DNA of 37,458 nucleotides, from positions 1-37,458 of the forward strand of contig NZ_BBMY01000011.1 in assembly GCF_000759775.1 (NCBI RefSeq). Direction: 5' to 3'. Positions 12,064-24,695 of the stretch are shown here, in pieces. The translations under genes were made by a program, and so were the position numbers. Numbering within the stretch: position 1 is the stretch's first letter; each line of letters begins with the position of its first letter. Below the pieces are notes generated by a model. That model was given only the letters and a program-made list of their open reading frames with translations, searched no databases and was not told the DNA's origin. This DNA comes from Escherichia albertii NBRC 107761 = DSM 17582 (GTDB lineage Bacteria; Pseudomonadota; Gammaproteobacteria; Enterobacterales; Enterobacteriaceae).

Positions 12064-13854
12064 TTAGCGGTCCACATCTGACATAACAAAATCGATACTG
12101 CCCAGATAAACAATCAGGTCAGACACCAAGCTGCCGCGGATCGCCGCCGGAATTTGCTGCAAATGCGCATAACTCGGCGTGCGAATACGGGTGCGATAAC
12201 TCATGGTGCTGCCGTCGCTGGTCAGGTAGTAACTGTTGATCCCCTTGGTCGCCTCAACCATCTGAAAGGATTCATTGGCAGGCATCACCGGACCCCACGA
12301 CACTTGCAGGAAGTGGGTGATCAGGGTTTCGATATGTTGCAGCGTGCGCTCTTTCGGCGGCGGCGTGGTCAGCGGGTGATCCGCTTTGAACGGGCCTTCC
12401 GGCATGTTGTTGAGGCACTGCTCAAGAATACGCAGACTCTGGTGCAACTCTTCTACTTTCAGCATTACGCGGGTGTAACAGTCAGAAACGCCACCGCCCA
12501 CCGGAATTTCGAAGTCGAAGTTTTCATAGCCAGAATAAGGACGCGCCTTACGCACGTCGAAGTCGATCCCGGTGGCACGCAGGCCCGCGCCGGTGGTGCC
12601 CCACTCCAGGGCCTCTTTCGCGCCGTAAGCGGCAACGCCCTGGGAACGACCTTTCAGAATGGTGTTTTGCAGCGCCGCTTTCTCGTAAGACGCCAGACGT
12701 TTCGGCATCCAGTCGAGGAATTCACGCAGCAGACGATCCCAGCCGCGCGGCAGGTCATGCGCTACGCCGCCAATACGGAACCACGCCGGGTGCATACGGA
12801 AACCGGTGATCGCTTCCACCAGATCGTAGATTTTCTGACGATCGGTAAAGGCGAAGAACACGGGCGTCATCGCACCGACGTCCTGAATAAAGGTCGAGAT
12901 ATACAGCAGGTGGCTGTTGATGCGGAACAGTTCGGAGAGCATTACGCGAATGACGTTAACGCGATCCGGCACGGTGATCCCGGCCAGTTTCTCTACCGCC
13001 AGAACGTACGGCATTTCGTTAACGCAGCCGCCGAGGTATTCGATACGGTCAGTATATGGAATGTAGCTGTGCCAGGACTGGCGCTCGCCCATCTTTTCCG
13101 CGCCACGGTGGTGGTAACCGATGTCTGGTACGCAGTCGACGATCTCTTCACCGTCGAGTTGCAAAACGATGCGGAAGGCACCGTGTGCCGACGGGTGGTT
13201 CGGACCGAGGTTGAGGAACATGAAGTCTTCATTTTCGGTGCCGCGCTTCATCCCCCACTCTTCTGGTTTAAAGGTCAGGGCTTCCATCTCCAGATCCTGT
13301 TTGGCCTTAGTCAGCTCAAATGGGTCGAATTCAGTGGCGCGCGCCGGGTAATCTTTACGCAGCGGGTGACCTTTCCAGGTTTGCGGCATCATGATGCGGC
13401 GCAGGTTCGGGTGACCGTCGAAAGTAATGCCAAACAGATCCCAGGTTTCACGCTCATACCAGTTAGCGTTCGGGAACAGTTTGGTGAAGGTCGGTACGTG
13501 CAGGTCGTTTTCTGCCAGCGCCACCTTCAGCATGATGTCGCGGTTACGATCGATAGAAATCAGATGGTAGAAAACGGAAAAATCCGCGGCAGGTAACCCT
13601 TCGCGGTGTGTACGCAGACGTTCGTCCATGCCGTGTAAGTCAAACAGCATGACGTAAGGTTTCGGCAGTTTCTTCAAGAAATCGCCAACTTCCAGTAATT
13701 GTTCACGCTTGATCCACACAACGGGAACCCCGGTGCGAGTCGCCTGAACAGTAAAGGCATCCGGCCCAAAACGGTTGCGCAGTTCGCCAATCACCGGATC
13801 ATCGAGATGATCACGGGTCTGCCAGGCGGGTTCTTGCGCGGTTAAGTCGGTCAT
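12064..13854 (-). CDS. nuoC: NADH-quinone oxidoreductase fused subunit C/D
   Basis: Natural fusion of the NuoC (30 kDa) and NuoD (49 kDa) subunits, typical of enterobacteria. The C part spans roughly residues 1-190 and contains the signature [21 protein letters not shown]. The D part follows with [13 protein letters not shown] and the C-terminal DPCDR-like end reading MSDVDR. NuoD helps form the quinone site together with NuoB and NuoH. Two starts are possible: ATG at 13864-13866 (600 residues) and ATG at 13852-13854 (596 residues). The second has a GGTGA ribosome site five bases upstream, so it is preferred, with modest confidence. Also called nuoCD. Confidence 0.95.
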   Translation of the reverse strand: MTDLTAQEPAWQTRDHLDDPVIGELRNRFGPDAFTVQATRTGVPVVWIKREQLLEVGDFLKKLPKPYVMLFDLHGMDERLRTHREGLPAADFSVFYHLISIDRNRDIMLKVALAENDLHVPTFTKLFPNANWYERETWDLFGITFDGHPNLRRIMMPQTWKGHPLRKDYPARATEFDPFELTKAKQDLEMEALTFKPEEWGMKRGTENEDFMFLNLGPNHPSAHGAFRIVLQLDGEEIVDCVPDIGYHHRGAEKMGERQSWHSYIPYTDRIEYLGGCVNEMPYVLAVEKLAGITVPDRVNVIRVMLSELFRINSHLLYISTFIQDVGAMTPVFFAFTDRQKIYDLVEAITGFRMHPAWFRIGGVAHDLPRGWDRLLREFLDWMPKRLASYEKAALQNTILKGRSQGVAAYGAKEALEWGTTGAGLRATGIDFDVRKARPYSGYENFDFEIPVGGGVSDCYTRVMLKVEELHQSLRILEQCLNNMPEGPFKADHPLTTPPPKERTLQHIETLITHFLQVSWGPVMPANESFQMVEATKGINSYYLTSDGSTMSYRTRIRTPSYAHLQQIPAAIRGSLVSDLIVYLGSIDFVMSDVDR

Positions 13855-13959
13855 ATTGTTCACCATTGCAAATGGTCCGTGGTGACTGTCAGCGCAGTAA
13901 GCTTCGCGAAATAGATTTAGGAATAAGCGAAGAAAAATCCCTTTGCCGACAGGCGCAAA
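13855..13959 (-). other. nuoB-nuoC spacer with small hairpins
   Basis: About 93-105 bases, unusually long for this tightly packed operon. It holds a CTTCGC/GCGAAG inverted repeat (13902-13907 with 13927-13932) enclosing an AT-rich loop, and no T-run, so it is more likely an RNA-processing or stability structure than a terminator. No gene is seen. Confidence 0.4.
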
Positions 13960-14622
13960 TTAAATCTCGTCAGGTGTACGCAGATTGGTAACGGCAATGC
14001 GTTCACCGCGCTTGCGTTCGCGCTCTGACTGCATATTGGCGCGATAGACGCCCTGATCGCCAACCACCCAGGAGAGCGGACGACGTTCTTTGCCGATTGA
14101 TTCCTGCAACAGCATCAGTGCCTGCATATACGCTTCAGGGCGCGGCGGACAGCCCGGGATATACACATCGACCGGAATGAATTTATCGACACCCTGCACA
14201 ACGGAATAAATATCGTACATACCGCCGGAGTTGGCGCAGGCTCCCATTGAGATAACCCATTTTGGTTCCAGCATCTGGTCGTACAGACGCTGAATAACCG
14301 GCGCCATTTTGGTAAAACAGGTTCCTGCAACCACCATCAGGTCAGCCTGACGCGGCGAAGCACGCAATACTTCTGCGCCAAAACGCGCCACGTCATGTAC
14401 CGCGGTAAACGAAGTCACCATCTCAACGTAACAACAGGAAAGACCGAAGTTATACGGCCAAATTGAGTTTTTACGACCCCAGTTAACCATGTCATTGAGC
14501 TTGCCCATAAACACGTTTTTGTTAACTTCTTGCTCCAGAGGGTCAGTTACGATCTCCTGCTTTTGCAGGGGGTAACGGTCATTCTCACCGTTGGGATCTA
14601 TGCGGGTGAGCGTATAATCCAT
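13960..14622 (-). CDS. nuoB: NADH-quinone oxidoreductase subunit B (cluster N2)
   Basis: Subunit holding the terminal 4Fe-4S cluster N2 that reduces ubiquinone, 220 residues. The ligands are visible as the tandem pair C63-C64 (LSCCYVEM), C129 (GACANSGG) and C158 (IPGCPPRPE). It starts 15 bases after nuoA with a GAGG ribosome site, and is followed by the longer spacer before nuoC. Confidence 0.97.
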
Positions 14623-14637
14623 CTTAATGCCTCGCGG

Positions 14638-15081
14638 TTAGCGTTGACGATTAGCGATACTGTTCGTTTCCGGGTTCATACGCTCGCGGCGTGAACGCGC
14701 GGGCGTCCAGTCCAGCGCGCCAATACGCACCAGATAAACCAGACCTGCCAGTAACACAAAAATAAAAATTGCAGCTTCCACAAAGCCTACCCAGCCGCTT
14801 TCGCGGATAGAGGTTGACCATGCGAACAGATACAGCGCTTCAACGTCGAAGATAACGAAGAACATGGCCACCAGATAAAACTTGGCGGACAAGCGTAAGC
14901 GGGCGGAGCCGACCGAGTCGATACCTGATTCAAACGGCACGTTTTTCGACCTCGCGCGTGCGCGACCGCCTAAAAACCAACCGCCTACCAGCATCAGGCA
15001 ACACAGGCCAATGGCAACGATAAGAAAGATAGCGAATGCCCAGTGATGAGCGATGACTTCAGTGGATGTTGACATACTCAT
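14638..15081 (-). CDS. nuoA: NADH-quinone oxidoreductase subunit A
   Basis: First gene of the nuo operon, a 147-residue membrane subunit with three helices. The conserved loop between the first two helices, [37 protein letters not shown] in the family, is complete; it contacts the quinone cavity. A second in-frame ATG lies two codons downstream (15073-15075), but the first matches the 147-residue form known in E. coli. Confidence 0.96.
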
Positions 15082-15224
15082 TGCTTACTCATCAAAAGTA
15101 GCGCCAGATTCACTGCTCTTCACGGCAGATGGACGCCACATCGATTCATGGGGAGGAATAAAAAAAACCTTACAATCACTGTAGAAACTCTTTTATACAG
15201 CTAATTGATGTGGTCTTTTACTCC

Positions 15225-15253
15225 TTTATATAACCTTTTGTCAACTTTAACAA
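15225..15253 (-). promoter_or_regulatory. Candidate sigma-70 promoter for nuo
   Basis: On the minus strand, TTGTTA (15248-15253) and TATAAA (15225-15230) are separated by 17 bases. An exact TTGACA also lies at 15239-15244. The start of transcription would be near 15218, giving a leader of about 137 bases before nuoA. Other promoters further upstream are possible. Confidence 0.4.
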
Positions 15254-15565
15254 AGGTTTCTTCACATTATTTTACACAATGCCAACAACATTTGCACTTA
15301 GTGCTCTTTCATCCCGGATCATTGACGACTCCAGGAAAATTAGATGTTGTTGAATCGTGTCCGTTGTGAAGCAATGGAAAAAATACGGTTCTATTTTGAC
15401 AGGAATTTGTGTCGATGCCTCCCCCCAAAAGAGAGTATTTTCTTGATCTGTGACACGCTTTTGTTAATACACAACAAAAATACAGCAATAAATTCACTTA
15501 TGTTTTAACATTTTTGTAGCAAAAGATTTTTCCAGCCGTTTTTTTGCACAAAACACGATTCAGGC

Positions 15566-15603
15566 GCTGATGGTTGAAAAACGAACATTTTTGAACCATC
15601 AGC
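15566..15603. repeat. 38-bp inverted repeat between nuo and lrhA
   Basis: Arms GCTGATGGTT and AACCATCAGC pair perfectly over 10 bases. After one G/G mismatch the inner AAAAA and TTTTT also pair, around a six-base centre. No T-run follows on either strand, so it is more likely a protein-binding palindrome or a stable RNA hairpin than a terminator. Confidence 0.7.
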
Positions 15604-15625
15604 AATAAGAAACCATAGCTTTTAT

Positions 15626-15667
15626 CCAAAAAAAAGCCACTGGTGTTCAAAAAACATCCAGTGGCTT
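15626..15667 (-). terminator. Rho-independent terminator of lrhA
   Basis: On the minus strand AAGCCACTGG pairs with CCAGTGGCTT (10 bases) and is followed by eight or more T. It lies about 45 bases after the lrhA stop codon. Confidence 0.85.
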
Positions 15668-15710
15668 ATTTTGTACAAAAACACGAAGAAAAATAACTTA
15701 CAACCCGTGA

Positions 15711-17575
<1,865 letters not shown>

Positions 17576-18793
17576 ATGTCCCCCATTGAAAAATCCAGCA
17601 AACTAGAAAATGTCTGCTATGACATCCGCGGTCCAGTACTAAAAGAAGCAAAACGCCTGGAAGAAGAAGGTAACAAGGTATTGAAATTGAACATCGGCAA
17701 CCCTGCCCCGTTCGGTTTCGACGCGCCAGATGAGATCCTCGTCGACGTGATCCGCAATCTGCCCACGGCACAAGGTTATTGCGATTCGAAAGGTCTCTAC
17801 TCTGCACGTAAAGCGATCATGCAGCACTACCAGGCTCGGGGGATGCGTGATGTTACCGTTGAGGATATTTACATCGGCAATGGTGTATCAGAGCTAATCG
17901 TTCAGGCGATGCAAGCGTTACTGAACAGCGGTGATGAAATGTTGGTCCCGGCCCCTGATTATCCGTTATGGACTGCAGCCGTTTCACTCTCCAGCGGTAA
18001 AGCTGTGCATTATCTTTGCGACGAGTCTTCTGACTGGTTCCCGGATCTCGATGATATTCGCGCCAAAATTACGCCACGCACGCGCGGGATCGTGATTATC
18101 AACCCGAACAACCCAACGGGCGCGGTGTATTCCAAAGAGCTTTTAATGGAGATTGTTGAGATTGCGCGCCAGCATAATCTCATTATCTTCGCTGATGAAA
18201 TTTACGACAAAATTCTCTATGACGACGCAGAGCATCACTCGATTGCTGCAATGGCGCCAGACCTGCTGACCATCACCTTTAACGGTTTGTCGAAGACCTA
18301 TCGCGTGGCGGGCTTCCGTCAGGGCTGGATGGTGCTGAACGGACCGAAAAAACACGCTAAAGGATACATCGAGGGTCTTGAGATGCTGGCCTCAATGCGC
18401 CTTTGCGCCAACGTTCCGGCACAACACGCAATACAGACCGCGCTGGGCGGCTATCAGAGTATCAGCGAATTTATCATGCCGGGCGGGCGCCTCTATGAAC
18501 AGCGTAACCGCGCCTGGGAACTGATTAACGATATTCCTGGCGTTTCCTGCGTGAAACCGCGTGGCGCGCTGTATATGTTCCCGAAAATTGACGTCAAACG
18601 CTTTAATATTCACGATGACCAAAAAATGGTGCTGGATTTCCTGTTGCAGGAAAAAGTGCTGTTGGTACAGGGAACGGCATTCAACTGGCCATGGCCGGAT
18701 CACTTCCGTATCGTGACGCTGCCTCGGGTCGATGATATCGAACTGTCCTTAAGTAAATTCGCCCGTTTCCTTTCCGGTTATCATCAGTTGTAA
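17576..18793 (+). CDS. alaA: Glutamate-pyruvate aminotransferase AlaA
   Basis: PLP-dependent class I aminotransferase (formerly yfbQ), 405 residues, the main alanine-forming transaminase of E. coli: glutamate plus pyruvate gives 2-oxoglutarate plus alanine, in the cytosol. The Schiff-base lysine is K240 (NGLSKTYR); N179 (NPNNPTG), D207 and Y210 (ADEIYD) are the usual PLP contacts. The ATG start follows an AAGG ribosome site. A small terminator-like hairpin lies downstream before yfbR, so read-through to yfbR is possible. Alanine/Lrp control is known but no site was assigned. Confidence 0.96.
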   Translation: MSPIEKSSKLENVCYDIRGPVLKEAKRLEEEGNKVLKLNIGNPAPFGFDAPDEILVDVIRNLPTAQGYCDSKGLYSARKAIMQHYQARGMRDVTVEDIYIGNGVSELIVQAMQALLNSGDEMLVPAPDYPLWTAAVSLSSGKAVHYLCDESSDWFPDLDDIRAKITPRTRGIVIINPNNPTGAVYSKELLMEIVEIARQHNLIIFADEIYDKILYDDAEHHSIAAMAPDLLTITFNGLSKTYRVAGFRQGWMVLNGPKKHAKGYIEGLEMLASMRLCANVPAQHAIQTALGGYQSISEFIMPGGRLYEQRNRAWELINDIPGVSCVKPRGALYMFPKIDVKRFNIHDDQKMVLDFLLQEKVLLVQGTAFNWPWPDHFRIVTLPRVDDIELSLSKFARFLSGYHQL

Positions 18794-18802
18794 TCTTAAA
18801 TT

Positions 18803-18833
18803 CACTGCCGGAGATTGCATCTGGCAGTGTTAT
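18803..18833 (+). terminator. Hairpin after alaA, weak terminator
   Basis: CACTGCC (18803-18809) pairs with GGCAGTG (18823-18829), but the following sequence has only two T before ATCC. It may be a partial terminator or a stabilising 3' hairpin. Confidence 0.4.
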
Positions 18834-18876
18834 CCCCCCACAATGACCTCATGATGTCATCACATATAAGGTCACT

Positions 18877-19476
18877 ATGAAGCAGAGCCATTTTTTTGCC
18901 CATCTCTCCCGCCTGAAACTCATTAACCGTTGGCCGCTGATGCGTAATGTGCGGACAGAAAATGTGTCTGAACACAGTTTACAGGTGGCGATGGTCGCCC
19001 ACGCGCTGGCAGCGATTAAAAACCGCAAGTTTGGTGGTCAGGTCAACGCCGAGCGCATCGCTTTGCTGGCGATGTACCACGATGCCTCTGAAGTGCTCAC
19101 TGGCGATCTCCCCACTCCGGTGAAATATTTCAACTCGCAAATTGCCCAGGAATACAAAGCTATTGAGAAAATCGCCCAACAAAAGCTGGTCGATATGGTT
19201 CCAGAAGAGTTACGGGATATCTTTGCACCGCTAATCGATGAACATGCATATAGCGATGAAGAAAAGTCGATTGTTAAACAGGCGGATGCATTGTGTGCCT
19301 ACCTGAAATGCCTGGAGGAACTCGCCGCCGGGAACAACGAGTTTTTACTGGCAAAAACGCGGCTGGAAGCCACACTTGAAGCTCGTCGGAGTCAGGAGAT
19401 GGACTACTTTATGGCTGTTTTCGTCCCCAGCTTCCATCTTTCGCTTGATGAGATTAGCCAGGATTCGCCACTGTAA
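18877..19476 (+). CDS. yfbR: 5'-deoxynucleotidase YfbR
   Basis: HD-domain phosphohydrolase, 199 residues, which dephosphorylates deoxyribonucleoside 5'-monophosphates, with metal dependence, in the cytosol. The metal ligands H33, H68, D69 and D137 and the specificity residues R18 and W19 are all in place (SEHSLQ, MYHDASE, KQADAL). It takes part in the dCTP-to-dTTP salvage route as known in E. coli. The ribosome site AAGG lies in the right arm of a TGACCT/AGGTCA inverted repeat (18844-18874), which could limit translation. Confidence 0.95.
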   Translation: MKQSHFFAHLSRLKLINRWPLMRNVRTENVSEHSLQVAMVAHALAAIKNRKFGGQVNAERIALLAMYHDASEVLTGDLPTPVKYFNSQIAQEYKAIEKIAQQKLVDMVPEELRDIFAPLIDEHAYSDEEKSIVKQADALCAYLKCLEELAAGNNEFLLAKTRLEATLEARRSQEMDYFMAVFVPSFHLSLDEISQDSPL

Positions 19477-19499
19477 GATGCCGGAACTCGCCGACGTTG

Positions 19500-19531
19500 G
19501 CCTGATAAGACGCGTCAGCGTCGCATCAGGC
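19500..19531. repeat. REP element between yfbR and yfbS
   Basis: The arms GCCTGAT and ATCAGGC enclose AAGACGCGTCAGCGTCGC, with an inner GACGC/GCGTC pairing. This is a typical enterobacterial REP sequence. It sits between the convergent ends of yfbR and yfbS, where it could serve both transcripts. Confidence 0.85.
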
Positions 19532-19537
19532 ATCTTG

Positions 19538-21370
19538 TCAAAATGGAAACAACATCGGAATCATCACCACGCAAACCACCATAACAATAATGGTGAATGG
19601 AACCCCCAACTTAACAAAGTCACTGAAGCGGTAATTCCCCGGGCCTAAAACCAACGTGTTAACGGGAGAAGAAACTGGCGTCATAAAAGCAGCGGATGCA
19701 GCCATTGCCACGACCATGGCAAACGGATAAGGCGACACGCCCATCGTTTTGGCGGCAGCCAGCGCAATCGGCGCCATCAACACCGCTGTCGCGGTATTTG
19801 AAATAAACAGGCCAATCACCGCCGACAGCACAAACAAACAGCCAAGCATCATGTGCGGCCCGTAACCGCCGCCAATATCCATTAACCCTTTCACCACTAA
19901 CGCAACGCCACCGGTTTTTTGCAATGCCACAGCAAACGGCATCATCCCGACAATCAAAATAATGCTCGGCCAGTGAATGGATTTATAGGCGCTTTCGGCA
20001 TCTATACAGCGAAATTTGCCCATCAGCAGACAAGCGATGATTGCTGCAATAGGATTGGGGATCTCATCGGTCAGCATTAACGCCACCATCAGTACCAGGC
20101 AGAAAATAGCGTGTGGTGCCTGGCTATGCGCTGGCGAGGCTTCACTCACCTCTTCCGGCAAATTCAGCGCCACGAAATCACGCCCCTGTTTTGCCAACAT
20201 CCCGATCAGTTTCCAGTTACCGACAACCAGAATAATATCGCCCAGCAGCAGAGGCTCATCCGCCAGCGACCCTTCCAGCGCCACGCCATTGCGTTTCAGG
20301 CCCACCACATTCAGTCCATAGCGGGTACGAAAACCAATTTCACGCACTGATTTACCAATAAGCTCTGACTCTGGAATTAATGAAATTTCCGCCATGCCGA
20401 CATCAAGCGCCTGATCGGAAAAATATTCTCCACGCAGAACCATCGGTTCCAGCAGTTGCTCACTACAAAATTGCCGGAGATCGACGTCAGCCGCTGACAT
20501 ATCAATAAGTAAAACGTCACGCGCGCGGAATTCAGAAACCCCATTAACATTCACAATGACACGACGAAAACGGCGCCAGCGTTCAACACCAATGACGTTA
20601 GCGCCGTAACGCTCACGCAGTTTGAGATCGTCCAGCCGTTGACCAATCATTGGCGAACCGGGGCGGATAGCCAGGCGACGCGCGCGCCCGGTCAGGCGAT
20701 ATTCACGGATAAGATCGCGAAAGGTACGGCGAGTCCAGCCTTCGCGCTGGGGAGTCTGGGTATCCCCTTTCAGCATAAAGCGCATCACCAGCATATAGAA
20801 AATGCCCAGCACCAATACAACCAGACCGATAGGCGTTACGCTAAAAAAACTAAAGCCATGATAACCTTCACGAAGTAATTCACTGTTCACCACCAGGTTA
20901 GGCGGCGTCGCCACCAGGGTCATCATACCGCTGATCAACCCGGCAAAACTCAAGGGCATCATCAGGCGAGACGGCGACGTTTGCATACGCATAGCGACGC
21001 TCAATACCACGGGGATAAAGATTGCAACGACGCCCGTTGAGCTCATAAATGCGCCAAGGCCCGCGACAGTCAGCATCAACAAAACCAACATTTTGATTTC
21101 ACTGTTACCGGCCACTTTGACCAGCCATGTTCCCATCACGGTGGCAACCCCTGTGCGCACAAGGCCATCGCCAATAATAAACAGAGCGGCGATCAGCACA
21201 ACGTTAGGATCGGAAAAGCCGGAAAAAACCTCGGTGACTGTCAGCGTACCGCTTAAGGCGAACGCGACAATGACAAACAAAGCGACCGCATCCATACGCA
21301 CTTTGCCCGTTGCAAACAAAATTATGGCAACTACCAACAATGAGAGGACCCAAATCAATTCACCGTTCAC
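19538..21370 (-). CDS. yfbS: Putative DASS-family transporter YfbS with two TrkA-C domains
   Basis: Inner-membrane protein of 610 residues. An N-terminal block of about five helices (residues 1-190) and a C-terminal block (about 420-610) resemble the divalent anion:sodium symporter (SLC13/CitT) fold. Between them lie two cytosolic TrkA-C/RCK_C domains at about 205-290 and 300-385. The transported substrate is not established; sulfate or dicarboxylates are guesses from the family. The start is GTG (21368-21370) with an AAGGA ribosome site 6-7 bases upstream. The adjacent terminator upstream belongs to hxpA, so yfbS probably has its own promoter or relies on read-through. Confidence 0.93.
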   Translation of the reverse strand: MNGELIWVLSLLVVAIILFATGKVRMDAVALFVIVAFALSGTLTVTEVFSGFSDPNVVLIAALFIIGDGLVRTGVATVMGTWLVKVAGNSEIKMLVLLMLTVAGLGAFMSSTGVVAIFIPVVLSVAMRMQTSPSRLMMPLSFAGLISGMMTLVATPPNLVVNSELLREGYHGFSFFSVTPIGLVVLVLGIFYMLVMRFMLKGDTQTPQREGWTRRTFRDLIREYRLTGRARRLAIRPGSPMIGQRLDDLKLRERYGANVIGVERWRRFRRVIVNVNGVSEFRARDVLLIDMSAADVDLRQFCSEQLLEPMVLRGEYFSDQALDVGMAEISLIPESELIGKSVREIGFRTRYGLNVVGLKRNGVALEGSLADEPLLLGDIILVVGNWKLIGMLAKQGRDFVALNLPEEVSEASPAHSQAPHAIFCLVLMVALMLTDEIPNPIAAIIACLLMGKFRCIDAESAYKSIHWPSIILIVGMMPFAVALQKTGGVALVVKGLMDIGGGYGPHMMLGCLFVLSAVIGLFISNTATAVLMAPIALAAAKTMGVSPYPFAMVVAMAASAAFMTPVSSPVNTLVLGPGNYRFSDFVKLGVPFTIIVMVVCVVMIPMLFPF

Positions 21371-21411
21371 AACTTATCCTTGTTAATTGAGGGGGATGGG
21401 TTAATCTTGCC

Positions 21412-21438
21412 ACAAAAAAGCCCCGGCGAAACGGGGCT
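21412..21438 (-). terminator. Rho-independent terminator of hxpA
   Basis: On the minus strand AGCCCCG pairs with CGGGGCT around a six-base loop, followed by six T. It lies just after the hxpA stop codon. Confidence 0.85.
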
Positions 21439-21456
21439 AAATCATGATCGGGTGTT

Positions 21457-22107
21457 TCACTGAAAAATAACGTCGCCATTTGGCTGTTTGGTTACTTTAA
21501 TCTGCTCCAGACTATGAAGAACCAAATCCACCTCATTTAACCGCGGGGTATCTGCCGGCGCATTGACGGCGATAACCTGGCAACCCGCTGCCAGACCAGA
21601 AAGCACGCCAGCAGGAGCATCTTCCACCACAACACATTCCTGCGGTGCCAGACCAAGCAGTTGCGCCCCTAACAGATATGCATCCGGCTCTGGTTTTCCA
21701 CGCTTAACCCGTTCTGCGGTAACAAAAACTTCCGGTGCGGGAAGCCCTGCCACTTTGTGACGTGCTCGTGCAACTGGCATGGAACCTGACGTCACAATCG
21801 CCCATGGAATACCCGCTTTATTCAAATCATTGAGTAAAGCAATCGCTCCCGGGAGCGCAGTAATACCTTCGGTTTCCGTAGCCTCGACTTGTTCCAGACG
21901 CGTAAACTCTGCGGCAATTTCCGCTTCGGATTTCCCCGCCATAAAGTGGCGCAGAGAGGTGATTGCCTGCTTACCGTGAATAAAAGCGAGCACCTCTTCC
22001 GGTGTGAGCTCATGACGTCTCGCCCAGTTGCTCCATGCCCGTTCCACCGCAGGCAGAGAGTCCACCAGCGTGCCATCAAGATCAAACAGAAAACCTTTGC
22101 ACCGCAC
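21457..22107 (-). CDS. hxpA: HAD-family sugar phosphatase HxpA (YfbT)
   Basis: Cytosolic haloacid-dehalogenase-type phosphatase, 216 residues; E. coli YfbT hydrolyses hexitol and other sugar phosphates. Motif I DLDGT lies at residues 9-13 (nucleophile D9, acid D11), motif II is VTSGS, the motif III lysine is in KRGKPEPD, and motif IV is VVEDAPAG. The open frame is 15 codons longer upstream, but GTG at 22105-22107 has a clear GAGGAG ribosome site and gives the known length, so this start was chosen. It follows yfbU after 10 bases, suggesting co-transcription. Confidence 0.94.
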   Translation of the reverse strand: MRCKGFLFDLDGTLVDSLPAVERAWSNWARRHELTPEEVLAFIHGKQAITSLRHFMAGKSEAEIAAEFTRLEQVEATETEGITALPGAIALLNDLNKAGIPWAIVTSGSMPVARARHKVAGLPAPEVFVTAERVKRGKPEPDAYLLGAQLLGLAPQECVVVEDAPAGVLSGLAAGCQVIAVNAPADTPRLNEVDLVLHSLEQIKVTKQPNGDVIFQ

Positions 22108-22117
22108 GCGGGCCTCC

Positions 22118-22690
<573 letters not shown>

Positions 22691-22694
22691 TCAA

Positions 22695-23150
22695 TTACAA
22701 ATCATCAAGGAAAGTTTTATCCAGTTGTTTGAAGGCACGCTTAAGCGTGTCAGCTAATGCCTGATAATCCGGCTTGCCTTCTACCGGAGCTAAGGCTTGC
22801 CCGGCTTCCTGCAATTTACCGCGAACTTCATAAAACCAGCTCAGGATCGCCGGGGGTAATGGCGTAACAGAACGTTTACCCAGCCACCATAGCCCCTGCA
22901 TCGGTAAACTCAGGGCGAACAATGCGGTAGCGACAGCCGGCCCAAGCTGACCACCCAGCGCAATCTGCCAGCAAAGAGTAAAGACGGCGATCGGCGGCAT
23001 ATAGCGGATCGCATAGCGCGTCATCCTGATGACGCGATTGTCAACAAAGACCGGGGCAAGGCGTTTTTCCATCGGCCACGTCTTTGAGTAGTGCTGTCCC
23101 CGGCGGAACAAACTAAAAAAATTAACAGAACGATTATCCGGCGTTGACAT
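22695..23150 (-). CDS. yfbV: UPF0208 inner-membrane protein YfbV
   Basis: A 151-residue protein with two hydrophobic segments (about residues 45-65 and 68-92) flanked by basic residues, so a small inner-membrane protein with a cytosolic C-terminal part. Work in E. coli tied YfbV to insulation of the Ter macrodomain from MatP; the mechanism is unclear. A GAGGTGAAG ribosome site precedes the ATG. It is divergent from ackA and isolated downstream by its own terminator. Confidence 0.93.
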   Translation of the reverse strand: MSTPDNRSVNFFSLFRRGQHYSKTWPMEKRLAPVFVDNRVIRMTRYAIRYMPPIAVFTLCWQIALGGQLGPAVATALFALSLPMQGLWWLGKRSVTPLPPAILSWFYEVRGKLQEAGQALAPVEGKPDYQALADTLKRAFKQLDKTFLDDL

Positions 23151-23487
23151 GCTTCACCTCAACTTCACATATAAATATTCAAAAATTTGTGTAAATTCAC
23201 AACTCAGCGGGACAACGTTCAAAACATTTTGTCTTCCATACCCACTATCAGGTATCCTTTAGCAGCCTGGAATGGCCGAGTAGTACATAATCATTGAGTC
23301 GTCAAATTCATATACATTATGCCATTGGCTGAAAATTACGCAAAATGGCATAGACTCAAGATATTTCTTCCATCATGCAAAAAATTTTGCAGTGCATGAT
23401 GTTAATCATAAATGTCAGCGTCATCATGCGCTACGCTCTATGGCTCCCTGACGTTTTTTTAGCCACGTATCAATTATAGGTACTTCC
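23151..23487. promoter_or_regulatory. yfbV-ackA divergent control region
   Basis: A 337-base AT-rich region without a gene. It contains an inverted repeat CATCATGCA/TGCATGATG (23371-23379 with 23393-23401). Closer to ackA, a GTCAG/CTGAC pair (23414-23418 with 23448-23452) is followed by seven T (23454-23460), resembling a terminator-like leader structure. Promoters for ackA must lie here; the region around 23290-23360 is the likeliest, but no single hexamer pair is compelling. Confidence 0.5.
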
Positions 23488-24690
23488 ATGTCGAGTAAGT
23501 TAGTACTGGTTCTGAACTGCGGTAGTTCTTCACTGAAATTTGCAATCATCGATGCAGTAAATGGTGAAGAGTATCTTTCTGGTTTGGCCGAATGTTTCCA
23601 CCTGCCTGAAGCGCGTATCAAATGGAAAATGGACGGCAATAAACAAGAAGCGGCTTTAGGTGCAGGCGCCGCTCACAGTGAAGCGCTGAACTTTATCGTT
23701 AATACTATTCTGGCACAAAAACCAGAACTTTCTGCGCAGCTGACCGCTATCGGTCACCGTATCGTACACGGCGGCGAGAAGTATACCAGCTCCGTAGTAA
23801 TCGATGAGTCTGTTATTCAGGGTATCAAAGATGCGGCTTCTTTTGCACCGCTGCACAACCCGGCTCACCTGATCGGTATCGAAGAAGCGCTGAAAGCCTT
23901 CCCGCAATTGAAAGACAAAAACGTTGCCGTGTTCGACACCGCATTCCACCAGACTATGCCGGAAGAGTCTTACCTCTACGCCCTGCCGTACAATCTGTAC
24001 AAAGAGCACGGCATCCGTCGTTACGGCGCACACGGCACCAGCCACTTCTATGTAACTCAGGAAGCGGCGAAAATGCTGAACAAGCCAGTAGAAGAGCTGA
24101 ACATCATCACCTGCCACCTGGGCAACGGTGGTTCCGTTTCTGCTATCCGCAACGGCAAATGTGTTGACACCTCTATGGGTCTGACCCCGCTGGAAGGCCT
24201 GGTCATGGGGACTCGTTCCGGCGACATCGATCCGGCGATCATTTTCCACCTGCACGACACCCTCGGCATGAGCGTTGATGCCATCAACAAACTGCTGACC
24301 AAAGAGTCCGGCCTGCTGGGTCTGACCGAAGTAACCAGCGACTGCCGCTATGTTGAAGACAACTATGCGACAAAAGAAGATGCAAAACGCGCAATGGACG
24401 TTTACTGCCACCGTCTGGCGAAATACATCGGCGCTTACACCGCGCTGATGGATGGTCGTCTGGATGCCGTTGTATTCACCGGTGGTATTGGTGAAAATGC
24501 CGCGATGGTTCGTGAACTGTCTCTGGGCAAACTGGGCGTGCTGGGCTTCGAAATTGACCATGAACGCAACCTGGCTGCACGTTTCGGCAAATCTGGTTTC
24601 ATCAACAAAGAAGGTACCCGTCCTGCGGTGGTTATCCCAACCAACGAAGAACTGGTTATCGCGCAAGACGCGAGCCGCCTGACTGCCTGA
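23488..24690 (+). CDS. ackA: Acetate kinase
   Basis: Cytosolic enzyme interconverting acetyl phosphate plus ADP and acetate plus ATP, 400 residues, the normal length. ASKHA-fold signatures are present: N10 in [10 protein letters not shown]91 in GHRIVHGG, the catalytic D150 in [11 protein letters not shown]182 in YGAHGTSH, R243 in GTRSGDIDP and E387 near the C-terminus. It is first in the ackA-pta operon, which handles acetate overflow and sets the acetyl-phosphate pool. Codon use is strongly biased toward highly expressed codons. Confidence 0.98.
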   Translation: MSSKLVLVLNCGSSSLKFAIIDAVNGEEYLSGLAECFHLPEARIKWKMDGNKQEAALGAGAAHSEALNFIVNTILAQKPELSAQLTAIGHRIVHGGEKYTSSVVIDESVIQGIKDAASFAPLHNPAHLIGIEEALKAFPQLKDKNVAVFDTAFHQTMPEESYLYALPYNLYKEHGIRRYGAHGTSHFYVTQEAAKMLNKPVEELNIITCHLGNGGSVSAIRNGKCVDTSMGLTPLEGLVMGTRSGDIDPAIIFHLHDTLGMSVDAINKLLTKESGLLGLTEVTSDCRYVEDNYATKEDAKRAMDVYCHRLAKYIGAYTALMDGRLDAVVFTGGIGENAAMVRELSLGKLGVLGFEIDHERNLAARFGKSGFINKEGTRPAVVIPTNEELVIAQDASRLTA

Positions 24691-24695
24691 TTTCA

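Larger units (their letters stand above)
15082..15710. promoter_or_regulatory. nuo upstream regulatory region and lrhA 3' end
   Basis: A 629-base region without a believable gene. It is strongly AT-rich over 15150-15560. From the nuo side it holds a candidate sigma-70 promoter (15225-15253), many A/T tracts, a 38-bp inverted repeat (15566-15603), and the lrhA terminator (15626-15667). From established knowledge, nuo in E. coli is controlled by ArcA, NarL, FNR, IHF and Fis through this upstream region; I did not assign individual sites. Confidence 0.7.

Noticed and set aside
12154-13596. 480-codon open frame antisense to nuoCD
   Set aside because: Shadow of a highly conserved gene; composition is unnatural and no ribosome site or promoter is evident.
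15309-15497. 62-codon minus-strand frame in the nuo-lrhA gap
   Set aside because: No clear ribosome site, Cys/Ser-rich odd composition, and it lies in the AT-rich control region.
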